In this document: piece by piece, positions 47,601-55,649 of the stretch | How the letters are laid out: every line of letters begins with the position of its first letter | Position numbering within the stretch: position 1 is the first letter of the stretch | Assembly (NCBI RefSeq): GCF_003149085.1 | Contig: NZ_QGDT01000010.1 | Span: forward strand, 151,453-215,452 | Direction: 5' to 3' | Length of the DNA stretch: 64,000 nucleotides | DNA from: Dyadobacter jejuensis | GTDB lineage: Bacteria > Bacteroidota > Bacteroidia > Cytophagales > Spirosomataceae | Translations under genes and position numbers: made by a program | Notes under the pieces: model-generated | The model's input: the letters and a program-made list of their open reading frames with translations, nothing else | Databases searched by the model: none | What the model was told of the DNA's origin: nothing

Positions 47601-47842
47601 TCGTGAAGTCCACTAAACGAAAACAATCCTGAAGCATTGGTCACCGCATGCAGGACCCCTTCGCCTATTACCACTTGGGCGCCAGGTATAGGACTACCGG
47701 CCTCATCGGTTACTTTCAAATCGATCTTAACGACCTTGGCCGCTTTGTTCTGCGCTACTGCCTGGCCCATACATAGGCAAAGCAGCAAACATAAGCCCAG
47801 TATAACCCCAAATTTTATATCTATTTTCTTCATCATTTCCAT
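44681..47842 (-). CDS. SusC-family TonB-dependent receptor without STN domain (module 3, distal copy)
   Basis: 1053 residues. Signal peptide (LGLCLLLCLCMGQAVA) is followed directly by the carboxypeptidase-regulatory-like domain (VTDEAGSPIPGAQVVIGEGV); there is no STN domain. The usual EEVVVVGYG box is missing and replaced by LPFMNLKRRSVTGAYTTLQR. The plug is divergent but recognisable (RSPIFVIDDIPTDITEMPLD, ESVTVIKDIVGKAMLGPRGA) and the barrel ends in GGIKLTF. It should import but not signal. ATG at 47833 is an alternative start. Confidence 0.92.
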   Translation of the reverse strand: MEMMKKIDIKFGVILGLCLLLCLCMGQAVAQNKAAKVVKIDLKVTDEAGSPIPGAQVVIGEGVLHAVTNASGLFSFSGLHEDFVTVQAPGYSKSVVVVSDLITYAVVALKKAKLFTTDDDRVALPFMNLKRRSVTGAYTTLQRSDLEKYPTNDLRNAFSGLANGLEVVERDGSVGLNAEEELGMYRVTEKVSLTTRGRSPIFVIDDIPTDITEMPLDPQEIESVTVIKDIVGKAMLGPRGADGIIYIKTRRGRMHERVMSFNAEQGVSYVDRFPGWANGVEYARLNNEARNNNGLAPIYQESDIAGYAQNDPYSFKYPNVDYRNMMLKDSKTFRRVNLSSTGGNEAVQYSASLGYNGEGDIYKIGKISDYHRINVRSNIDIKINPLIKVKFDFFGGMTIRRSPNYGYNSNFTNESQTTNTALDLVEFNSVIDDITDLPPIAFPVYAAYADDLDAPWYAVSSNSAFRTNPIGNIMHNGFYTETGRTGASNLTFEYDLKEVIPGLKSTSFIGFNIFNSLRIGKAEDYIAYIVNPTTTASGADTVTLSKVHDGADMSGLAKLHDYYSQRFVVYQNLKYEKTWAKSELQLGLTYYLGKSSRNGIEEPQRQQNGSLIGSYSFRDKYMLQGVLNYAGTYSFAKDKRYGMFPALGLGWVLSEEGFFGAVKGVDYLKLRAEAGIVGYESFLPPFYYLDRWSVNSSGSAFGPYSTNQWFGSNTDNSVYRTSPARIGNPDLTWEKRREFSIGIDALLLDKKLSLEVNYYNNLRDGMVSQLFNKVPYTAGISNARPWYNYNKMRLTGLEMALQYSNKLGSLRYSIGGNASVQNSKILKYDEPNYRNGYQSRIGQPSDAYFGQTYLGKFGSDAEATVVPQIYDEVLHAGDLKYKDMNGDGIVDDNDNSQIGHTAPRLVYALNLKLNYKNFDFMALGNGRAFYDIPFTNKYFWNGWGDNNYSDFVKNNVGGDYPNLTYFKVNNNFVGSNYWLRDGGFFKIQNVELAYNVPLVPGNIIGARGIRLYVRGANLLTFSKIKEVDPESINSGITVYPLFRTFTGGIKLTF

Positions 47843-47857
47843 CTTTAAGGGTTGGTT

Positions 47858-49714
47858 TTACCAAACTTCATTAGGTGTAAAATTTTTCATTTTGTAGGTA
47901 TCATCCGTATCAAAAGGCAAATAATACATAGCATCTTTCCACCTAGACTGGCGATTGGCCGCCAAAGGAACCCTTACATATTTAAAACCTGTAGGATAGG
48001 CACTGCTTACGGGCACCTTCTCGATATCGACTCCCATCAACGGGCCATTCATAGCCTTGGGAGCATCTTTCCACCGACGTATATCATAATAATAATGCGA
48101 CCCTTCAAAGCACAACTCTATCACTCTCTCGTTCTTGATTCGCTCCCTGAGCAACTCTTTGGAAGTAGTAAACTGCAGCTGCACATCGGGCATTCCCGCC
48201 CGGTTTCTGATCTTGTTAAGCGCTTGCAGGGCGGTCATGCCCGCTCCAGGAGCGGCACCGTTGGGGCCGTAGGCTTCATTGGCGGCTTCGGCATAATTAA
48301 GGTATAATTCGCCAAGCCTGATGATGGGATCGGTATGTTGCGGCGTCGTTTTGTTATTAACACTTTGTTCTCCCCAGGTTTTACGTTGGTAATACCCGGT
48401 CCTGGTGATCCCGGCATACGACTGGTCCTGGAGTTGTGCATATACGGCAGCACCGTTGACGGTCTCATAGTAAATTTTGGCATTCCCATAACCCGGCACG
48501 GGTGCGGTGTTATAGATGATGTCGATATAAAACCTTGGGTCCCGGTTGGTATAAGGATCTTGCTCATTATAATGCCCGGCCAATGTTGCTTTTTCCCGAT
48601 CCGCTTCCGTATTCAATGGATCTCCCCATTTGGTCTCGAACTTATCGACGGTATTCTGAGTAGGACACTCTCCCGACCAGCCCGTTTTCCCTCCTCCGAA
48701 GACACCATTGACCAGTCCATTTAAGTTGGAGTTATTATAGGCCATGGTGCCGATATACCAGCCCCAGAGTTGTTCGTTGGAATAGGTAGTCCCGATATAA
48801 TTCTTTTTGTAATCGGCTAATGACAATAAACCATAACCATATTTTTCGGCAATTTGGATGGCTTCCCAGTTGGCCACGGCAGCATTTTCCCAATCTTTGG
48901 TACCCAGTTCGTTATTTAATGGGCTGGCCGCATACAGCAGTGCTCTACCTTTAAATGCCTTAGCTGCCACTCCAGTAGGGCGTTTCTGCTCCGGGCTATT
49001 CAGGTGTCCTGCAATGCCCGGCCCCGGATCGCGCCGCATGAGCTCCCCCTTCTCAAAGAAGGATGCCGCCGTATCCATGTCCATAGCTATACGTACCAAG
49101 GTTTCATGATTCGATAACCTGGGGATATCCCATTCGTCATCGGGACCGATCACCGCGTTCAAATAGGGCATTCCGCCCCAGAGCCTAAAAAGGTGAAAAT
49201 GAGCAAAAGCCCTTATGAAATGCGCTTGGCCTTTAAAATCGTTGATTTCTACCGGGTTAACCTCTTGCAGCATACCAATATTAGCTAACGTGGTATTGCA
49301 AATCCTGATGATCGAAAACATGGCTCCGAGCATCGGCCTACGAGCCGGGTCATAGGTCATCTTATTAATGATGGCCGAAATAGATCCATTTTTTATCACC
49401 TGGGCGTCCATAAGCCGCCCCTGATCACTCATATCTGTCAAGGCCTCAAGGGTATACTTTTGATCCCAAAAATTGATATACATCGAATAGCCCAACTTAA
49501 TATTATAGGCCCTCCAGGTAGTCCCCGACACCTTAGTGCCTTCATAGATGGCATCGAAAAACTTTTTAAAGTTCTCATATTTGGTAAATACATCCTCCGT
49601 AGTCAATCCCGACTCGGGAGCCTTGTCAAGGAAATCTTCGATACAGGATACCGTACCCACCAACAGCAGGAGGCAGGTCGTCCATAGCATAATATATTTT
49701 TTCATTTCTCGCAT
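47858..49714 (-). CDS. SusD/RagB-family surface lipoprotein, proximal copy (module 3)
   Basis: 618 residues (or 615 from the ATG at 49705). Signal ends in LLVGTVSC with lipidated Cys24, then IEDFLDKAPESGLTTEDVFT. SusD features: FKGQAHFIRAFAHFHLFRLW, PIIRLGELYLNYAEAANEAY, ALNKIRNRAGMPD and NERVIELCFEGSHYYYDIRR. Pairs with the STN-bearing SusC ending 9 bp upstream; 15 bp separate it from the next susC. Confidence 0.95.
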   Translation of the reverse strand: MREMKKYIMLWTTCLLLLVGTVSCIEDFLDKAPESGLTTEDVFTKYENFKKFFDAIYEGTKVSGTTWRAYNIKLGYSMYINFWDQKYTLEALTDMSDQGRLMDAQVIKNGSISAIINKMTYDPARRPMLGAMFSIIRICNTTLANIGMLQEVNPVEINDFKGQAHFIRAFAHFHLFRLWGGMPYLNAVIGPDDEWDIPRLSNHETLVRIAMDMDTAASFFEKGELMRRDPGPGIAGHLNSPEQKRPTGVAAKAFKGRALLYAASPLNNELGTKDWENAAVANWEAIQIAEKYGYGLLSLADYKKNYIGTTYSNEQLWGWYIGTMAYNNSNLNGLVNGVFGGGKTGWSGECPTQNTVDKFETKWGDPLNTEADREKATLAGHYNEQDPYTNRDPRFYIDIIYNTAPVPGYGNAKIYYETVNGAAVYAQLQDQSYAGITRTGYYQRKTWGEQSVNNKTTPQHTDPIIRLGELYLNYAEAANEAYGPNGAAPGAGMTALQALNKIRNRAGMPDVQLQFTTSKELLRERIKNERVIELCFEGSHYYYDIRRWKDAPKAMNGPLMGVDIEKVPVSSAYPTGFKYVRVPLAANRQSRWKDAMYYLPFDTDDTYKMKNFTPNEVW

Positions 49715-49722
49715 TGTTAAGG

Positions 49723-52700
49723 TTAGAAGGCCGCTTTGATGGCAAACTTGATACTGGTCATTTGGGGATAAAAGCCCTGATTAAAGTCCTTATATTCTGG
49801 ATCTCCTTCTATCAACTTGGTGAAGGTCTTCAGGTTGTTGCCCGTCACAAAAAACACCAAATCGGAGGTCCCGATGATCCGCTTCAACAGCTTGGAGCTG
49901 AAAGTATAAGAGGCATATACCTCCTTCAATCTCAAATAGTTGGCATTCCTCCAAAAACGATTTTCGACCATAATATCGAATCCCCTGTCGGCTTCTCCCC
50001 CACCCCAAAAGAGGTTGTCGGTACTACCACCACCCGAGTAATGGAGGGTAGCATGATTGGCCGTTGGATTGGTGGGCGTCCAATAGTCGAGCTGGGACTC
50101 GTGCACCCTCCAGTCTCCTTTTATGAATTCAACTTCATAGGTCTGGTTATACTCCACGTATTTGCCTACGTTTCCCTGAAAAATGAAGTTGAAGTCGAAT
50201 TTTTTAAACGAGAAACCTGAGGAAAAAGAATAGGTGAGTGGTGGATAGTCCGAGCCAGGAATGGGATATTTATCTAGGCTGTTAACCAGCCCGTCCGCAT
50301 TGAAATCGAGGTATTTATAATCTCCAACATTCAGCTTATTAAGGTCGATCGCCGAGACGTTATTATGAATATCATCGACGGAAGTATAATAGCCTGAACC
50401 AGTCAGCTCCACCCCATTCAGCTGTGCTCCCAATGGTTTGCCGGCGGCTTTTTGATAATCGGCAGCATAGGGCAGGTCATCCTTATAGAGGATCCGGTTT
50501 TCGTTAAAACCGAAAATACCACGTACGAAATAGTTAAGTCCAGCAGCCGTTTTGTTTCTATATTCGGCTTCAAACTCTATGCCGTGTTTCTTTAACCGCC
50601 CCAAATTGAGCTCCTTAAAGGAATTTCCTACGAGCATCGTAACACTTTGAGGGACTAAAAGCATTTTCTCCCTTTTTTCGTCGAATAAGTCGACGCTAAA
50701 GGTAAAGCTATCATTCCAAAGCCCTAGCTCTACGCCGAAGTCACGCTTACGGGCTTCTTCCCATTGCGATACGCTGTTGGCCCCCAGGTCCTCCCGTATA
50801 TATCCGGCATTATCCTTGAAATAATCACTTAAATATAACCAGCGATTGGCCGCTACGTCACTACCCACTTTGCCATCGGAATATCTAAACTTCAACTTAC
50901 TAATCCAGGGTACATGTTTTTTCATAAACTTCTCCTCCGACAGCATATAACCTACCGCTCCCGAAGGGAAGAAGCCATAGCGATTGCCCGGGGCAAAGCG
51001 TTCAGATCCGGTGTATCCGACGTTGACCTCTACCAGGTATTTACCCGAAAAATCGTAAGTACCACGCCCAACGATCCCCTGGTTATAGTAGGGGAATTCG
51101 GTAGTCTTATCCTTCTGCTGGCGATTGCCCAATACCAACCCCGACACATGGTGCTTACCAAAGCTTCGGATATAATTCAACGACAGCTCGTAATACAGAT
51201 CCTTGTAATAATCATTCTGCAAACCACCTACATTAATATCGAGAGGAGCCTGTTGGAAAATTTCGTTGCCCTGCCCCAATCGGAACCAAGGGTTTTCGTC
51301 ACTACCAATTTTGTCGTAATTCAATTGATATTCAGGAAATGAATAGGATGCGGTCAGTGAGTTATTTCGGTAATAGGTGCTCAACGACACTTTCCCTCTC
51401 GCACTTAAGCCTGGGGTAAGCACATCCAGCTTTTGATCCAGAATCAAGTCGGTAAACAACTTAGAATCGAGGTAGCGGTTAAAAGAGCCCTGATGCATAG
51501 AAGTATAAGGGTTTCCGGTATATTCACCAAAGTTCATGGCCAACCTTTCTCCAGTGTCATTTGGATAATCGAGATCGGGCACCTGCTCGAGCACCCAAGA
51601 AGGGAAATAGGCGGGATAACGGGCCGGTCCAGTGGCGTACAAATTCCGCCAGGGTGAGCTACTGGGTTGATTTTTAATGCCCGTTTCTCCACCTACATTA
51701 AGCGATAAGGTGGTTTTTTTGGTCAGGTTAAAATCGATGTTCGTTCTATAATTGAATCGATTGTACCAATACCGCGTGTCGTCATAGCCTTCGTTGTAGG
51801 CCTTAAAAAAGTCGCCTTGGCGGGTATAGCCCAAGGAAGTAAAGTACTTGATAAAGCTTGTTCCTCCCGACACGTTAAAATTGGCATTGGCAGTGGTCGC
51901 AAAGGGCTTGGTAAGCGTTTCGAACCAGTTTACATTGGGATAACGTAATGAGTTTAGAGGAGTGGAGGGGCTTCGGTATTCATTCAAAGATGACTGAGGA
52001 ATGAGGTCCGTAAATTGTTGGCCATTCATTAACGCTTGGTTGTACATGGTCATGGTGGTGTACGAGCTGATATGGTCCGGGATTCGGGTAGCCATCGATA
52101 AGCCATAAGAGGCCGTAAAATCCAACTTAGGCTTCCCGATCACCCCTCTTTTGGTGGTCACTATCACGACCCCATTGGCACCTTTGGCACCGAAAACAGC
52201 CGTAGCAGAGGCATCCTTAAGTACCGATATGGTGGCAATCTCGTTAGGATCCATGTCTTTAAAGTCCCTTTCGACGCCGTCGACCATAATGAGTGGCTGA
52301 GAACCATTCCAGCTCGATAGACCACGGATTATAATCTCAGAATGGTCGTTCCCTGGCTCCCCGCTGCTCTGCATGGTGAGAACACCCGATAGCTTCCCGG
52401 CAATGGCATTGGTGACATTAGACGTCCCTGACCGCATCAGGGCCTTGTTATCCACTTGGGTAATGGCCCCTACTACACTTTCCTTTCTTTGCACACCATA
52501 GCCCACTACTACCACCTCCTCCAAGGACTTATTCTCCGAGAGCAGGTCGACGTTCAGGGCTCTACGACTGCCTAAGGTTATTTCTTGGGTTACATATCCG
52601 ATATAACTAAAAACAAGTACCGAATTATTGCTAGCCACGGTGATCTTATAACGCCCATCGGTATCGGTAGAAACGCCGTTAACCGTCCCTTTTTCAATCA

Positions 52701-53265
52701 CATTGACGCCAGGTAACACTTCCCCGTCGTCTCCCTTCACCACCCCCGATACCGTTACCGCTACCGACGACTTTCCGGCATCCATAATTTTATCTAAATG
52801 TTGGCGGTAATTCAGTTCCAACTTCGAAGAAGCAAAGAAACTGGGATCCGAGGTTACCAGCCCTAGTTGGGCGACGGACATCTCCCTGGTGTCGGCCAAT
52901 GCTCCTGCAGCTTCCTTGACATAAATCGTCTCATTAACCCTTCGAAAACCCAAATTAGTTTCCTTTGAAATATACCGTAGTACATTCCCTAAGGTCGAAT
53001 TCCTGAAGTTTAAATCGATCTCAATATTACGGACCAGCTTCTGGTCATATTGAAAATTTAAACTGGTCTTTTCACTGATCGTGACCAAGGCGTCTTCTAG
53101 GGATACTCCCTTGGTAATCAGCGACAAGTTGATTTTGTCAATGCTCTGATTCTGGGCATTACCCTCCGCTGCGGATAGTAACCCCACAAATAAGCATTGT
53201 ATCAACATTCCTAGTAAGGTATATCGCGACATGACTAGAATTTGTGACGGTAGTTTTAATTGCAT
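49723..53265 (-). CDS. SusC/RagA-family TonB-dependent receptor with STN domain (module 3, proximal copy)
   Basis: 1180 residues: signal peptide (GMLIQCLFVGLLSAAEGNAQ), STN domain at about 50-115 (LEDALVTISEKTSLNFQYDQ), a linker of about 50 residues, carboxypeptidase-regulatory-like domain (EVLPGVNVIEKGTVNGVSTD), SLEEVVVVGYGVQRKESV box, plug (PLIMVDGVERDFKDMDPNEI) and barrel ending in KFAIKAAF. It is the only receptor of this operon with an STN domain, so it must be the one that signals to the module 3 FecR. Confidence 0.95.
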   Translation of the reverse strand: MQLKLPSQILVMSRYTLLGMLIQCLFVGLLSAAEGNAQNQSIDKINLSLITKGVSLEDALVTISEKTSLNFQYDQKLVRNIEIDLNFRNSTLGNVLRYISKETNLGFRRVNETIYVKEAAGALADTREMSVAQLGLVTSDPSFFASSKLELNYRQHLDKIMDAGKSSVAVTVSGVVKGDDGEVLPGVNVIEKGTVNGVSTDTDGRYKITVASNNSVLVFSYIGYVTQEITLGSRRALNVDLLSENKSLEEVVVVGYGVQRKESVVGAITQVDNKALMRSGTSNVTNAIAGKLSGVLTMQSSGEPGNDHSEIIIRGLSSWNGSQPLIMVDGVERDFKDMDPNEIATISVLKDASATAVFGAKGANGVVIVTTKRGVIGKPKLDFTASYGLSMATRIPDHISSYTTMTMYNQALMNGQQFTDLIPQSSLNEYRSPSTPLNSLRYPNVNWFETLTKPFATTANANFNVSGGTSFIKYFTSLGYTRQGDFFKAYNEGYDDTRYWYNRFNYRTNIDFNLTKKTTLSLNVGGETGIKNQPSSSPWRNLYATGPARYPAYFPSWVLEQVPDLDYPNDTGERLAMNFGEYTGNPYTSMHQGSFNRYLDSKLFTDLILDQKLDVLTPGLSARGKVSLSTYYRNNSLTASYSFPEYQLNYDKIGSDENPWFRLGQGNEIFQQAPLDINVGGLQNDYYKDLYYELSLNYIRSFGKHHVSGLVLGNRQQKDKTTEFPYYNQGIVGRGTYDFSGKYLVEVNVGYTGSERFAPGNRYGFFPSGAVGYMLSEEKFMKKHVPWISKLKFRYSDGKVGSDVAANRWLYLSDYFKDNAGYIREDLGANSVSQWEEARKRDFGVELGLWNDSFTFSVDLFDEKREKMLLVPQSVTMLVGNSFKELNLGRLKKHGIEFEAEYRNKTAAGLNYFVRGIFGFNENRILYKDDLPYAADYQKAAGKPLGAQLNGVELTGSGYYTSVDDIHNNVSAIDLNKLNVGDYKYLDFNADGLVNSLDKYPIPGSDYPPLTYSFSSGFSFKKFDFNFIFQGNVGKYVEYNQTYEVEFIKGDWRVHESQLDYWTPTNPTANHATLHYSGGGSTDNLFWGGGEADRGFDIMVENRFWRNANYLRLKEVYASYTFSSKLLKRIIGTSDLVFFVTGNNLKTFTKLIEGDPEYKDFNQGFYPQMTSIKFAIKAAF

Positions 53266-53300
53266 AATTTTAAGTGTTTTAATGAATGTTCATTTCAACT

Positions 53301-53356
53301 ACAGCCCTATTACTTCCTGTGAGCGCCAACTCTAGTAATCAGGGCTGTATTTTTTT
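53301..53356. promoter_or_regulatory. Hairpin in the fecR-susC leader (module 3)
   Basis: ACAGCCCT-ATTACT pairs with AGTAAT-C-AGGGCTGT, followed on the plus-strand side by ATTTTTTT. For the minus-strand operon the stem comes after an A tract, as in module 2. Confidence 0.55.
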
Positions 53357-53427
53357 GTCTATCCGGCGGTAAGAGAGCTCGCCGAATCGGTTAACTGGTG
53401 TTCGCTACCATAAGTAGGATGTTCGGT

Positions 53428-54474
53428 TTAGTGATAAATATTGACCGTTTTATTATCGACTCGGTATTTAAATACGTTAGGATAGCTGATGGCCTCTAGG
53501 ATATACTCCACCGATTTATTGGTAAATTTCCCTGTAAACCTCCAGTCTTTGTCTATTTGAACATTGCCGTTAACCCGAAACTTTATTCCATAACGCTTCT
53601 CGAGTTTTTTGACAATGGAAGAAAAATCAGCCTTTTTAAAGAGGATCACCCCATCTTTCCAGGCAATCTGATCGGAAGGATCGTAAGCCCCTACGCTGAT
53701 TTCCTTACTTTGTAAATCGAAAGTGGCCATTTCGTCTTTTACAAGGACCACCTCCTTCTGGGCTTTACTGGGCTTCCGCCCATGTAGCCTCACCTTTCCC
53801 TCGACTACGGCCACTTCTATGGATTCTTGCTCTCCATAAGCGCGTATAGCAAAGGAAGTTCCCAGCACCTCTGTCATGAGTAGGCCCGTCTGAATTATAA
53901 AGGGCCGAAGGGAGTCCTTTTGTACGTCAAAGAATGCCTCACCCGTCAGTTGAACCTTTCGCGTACTACCTGCAAATGAAGGCTGGTATTTCAATTCAGA
54001 ACCCCCATTTAGCTTTACCCGAGACCCGTCGGGCAAGGTCACCGTCACCATATTGCCAGGCTCGGCCTTTACACTGTTAACACTAAACGTAGGAACATCG
54101 AGTAGGGTGGGATACTGGTATTGGCCCAGGTACACCAAACCCAGGATAAGAAAAATGCCCGCCACCTTCCACCACCAGGCCCCAAGACCAATAGATGGAG
54201 TTCCTTGCCCCAAAGACTCCCGGTGGCTTTCGTTAAGCTCAGGAACGAGGCGTTCCCACTCCTTCTCTATTTGCAGAGAACTGAGCTTAATATTTTTGAA
54301 GTGCATAGATTGGTAGATCAACCGGGCCTTCCGGACATCTGGCAAGGCTTCAGGATGTAATTCCAACCATTGCTCCCAGCGCTGATCGACCTCGGCATTG
54401 CCGGCCCGCAGCCATTGGACAAAAGAATCATCCATCAAAAAATCTTCTGCCTTATAGCCCTTATATTTTTCCAT
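53428..54474 (-). CDS. FecR-family anti-sigma factor (module 3)
   Basis: 348 residues: N-terminal cytosolic part, membrane helix at about 101-117 (VAGIFLILGLVYLGQYQ), periplasmic FecR domain (TLPDGSRVKLNGGSELKYQP, QLTGEAFFDVQKDSLRPFII, VLGTSFAIRAYGEQES) and C-terminal DUF4974 (ILFKKADFSSIVKKLEKRYG). Separated from its sigma gene by an unusually long 354-bp repeat-bearing gap. Confidence 0.92.
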   Translation of the reverse strand: MEKYKGYKAEDFLMDDSFVQWLRAGNAEVDQRWEQWLELHPEALPDVRKARLIYQSMHFKNIKLSSLQIEKEWERLVPELNESHRESLGQGTPSIGLGAWWWKVAGIFLILGLVYLGQYQYPTLLDVPTFSVNSVKAEPGNMVTVTLPDGSRVKLNGGSELKYQPSFAGSTRKVQLTGEAFFDVQKDSLRPFIIQTGLLMTEVLGTSFAIRAYGEQESIEVAVVEGKVRLHGRKPSKAQKEVVLVKDEMATFDLQSKEISVGAYDPSDQIAWKDGVILFKKADFSSIVKKLEKRYGIKFRVNGNVQIDKDWRFTGKFTNKSVEYILEAISYPNVFKYRVDNKTVNIYH

Positions 54475-54539
54475 TAAAAGTCAAATTTTCTCCTCTTATA
54501 TTAATAGAAGCTATTAAAAAGAGAAAGTGACCCTATGCT

Positions 54540-54578
54540 TGGCATATTTTTTATATTTTTTTTAACAATAATATGCCA
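54540..54578. repeat. 9-bp inverted repeat upstream of fecR (module 3)
   Basis: TGGCATATT (54540-54548) and AATATGCCA (54570-54578) form a perfect inverted repeat around a T-rich 21-nt centre, 66 bp before the fecR start codon. It could be an operator or an RNA hairpin. Confidence 0.55.
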
Positions 54579-54691
54579 TATGCATATATACCATTGATAA
54601 CCAGAACATTAAATACAGAATGTTTATTAATACTTTAGGAAACTAAAGTCTGATAAAAGGGATCGAAACGTGAAAAATTTATAATTGTCCG

Positions 54692-54761
54692 GCATGGGAT
54701 GCCCCGCATGGAATGCCCCGCATGGAATGCCCCGCATGGAATGCCCCGCATGGAATTCCCC
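54692..54761. repeat. 14-bp tandem repeat, five copies, between sigma and fecR genes
   Basis: Units GCATGG(G/A)ATGCCCC repeat without gaps at 54692, 54706, 54720, 54734 and 54748; the last ends ATTCCCC. Each unit contains the small inverted repeat GCAT-N3-ATGC, so many alternative hairpins can form. The rest of the 354-bp gap (54475-54828) is AT-rich, with only the inverted repeat listed separately. Confidence 0.85.
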
Positions 54762-54828
54762 CCTCTACAAGCTAGGACATACGGTAAGCCGATGAGGCGG
54801 AGTTCAATTGCATCGATATTGCGTAGAC

Positions 54829-55443
54829 CTAGAATAATATCGATAAAATATAAGGAATATTTTGAGTCTTCATTTTGGGCTGTAGTTCTCGGTTGAGCGC
54901 CTCTAATGACTTGTAGATGAGCTTATACACGGCTCTCGTGGTGATGTTCATGATTTGGGCAATGTCGCCGAAGGAATGATCGCCATAAAACCGAAGGAAC
55001 AAGGCTTCTTTTTGTCGAGCGGGTAATTTTTCTAAGGCTTCCTGGAGGGCCAATACATTTTCGCCACTCGTTTCATCGTTGATATACACGGCTTCGAAGG
55101 ACAAATCGGCATAAAAATCGATGTCTGAAGTATCCATATCGACAAACTTATTCTGGTTAAGCTTTAGTCTTTTGAGTACTAATCTCCTTAATGAGGAAAA
55201 AAGATAATTACGGATATTATCGGAACTACCCAGAAACTCCCTTCTTTCCCATATCGTCAAAAACAACATTTGGATACAGTCTCGGACCTCTTCGGAATCT
55301 TTATGAAACCGGCATCCATAATTGAATAGGGGTTCATAATAAAGATGAAAAATACGCTCATAGGCGGAAACTTCCCCCTCCTTAAGCGCCTTCCATAGAG
55401 GGTCTACCTCGCCATATCGTCCTATTGATTTTCTAACTTCCAA
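54829..55443 (-). CDS. ECF sigma factor, FecI-like (module 3)
   Basis: 204 residues. Region 2: YERIFHLYYEPLFNYGCRFH and VRDCIQMLFLTIWERREF. Region 4: LPARQKEALFLRFYGDHSFG, DIAQIMNITTRAVYKLIYKS. It stands between the GntR-controlled catabolic operon and the tandem susCD operon, separated from the former by a terminator, so the transport genes have their own control. Confidence 0.93.
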   Translation of the reverse strand: MEVRKSIGRYGEVDPLWKALKEGEVSAYERIFHLYYEPLFNYGCRFHKDSEEVRDCIQMLFLTIWERREFLGSSDNIRNYLFSSLRRLVLKRLKLNQNKFVDMDTSDIDFYADLSFEAVYINDETSGENVLALQEALEKLPARQKEALFLRFYGDHSFGDIAQIMNITTRAVYKLIYKSLEALNRELQPKMKTQNIPYILSILF

Positions 55444-55579
55444 TATACGTCCAGTTTACAAGAAAGATTTAAAGACACTTACTATATGGGCGATTACCCC
55501 CTCTAATCAACTAAGTAATATTGCGGTAACCTTTCCTTGGGACGCATAATTATTATATATACCCTTAAGTCTGACCAAA

Positions 55580-55636
55580 AATAAATTGAAGACGGAGAGA
55601 TAGAAATAGCTGACGGTATCAACATTTCTATCTCTC
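55580..55636 (-). terminator. Intrinsic terminator of the acid-sugar catabolic operon
   Basis: A 13-bp perfect stem GAGAGATAGAAAT / ATTTCTATCTCTC (55595-55607 and 55624-55636), 14 bp after the hydrolase stop. On the minus strand a T-rich tail (TTTATTTTTGG) follows. Confidence 0.8.
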
Positions 55637-55649
55637 AACCCATCAATCG

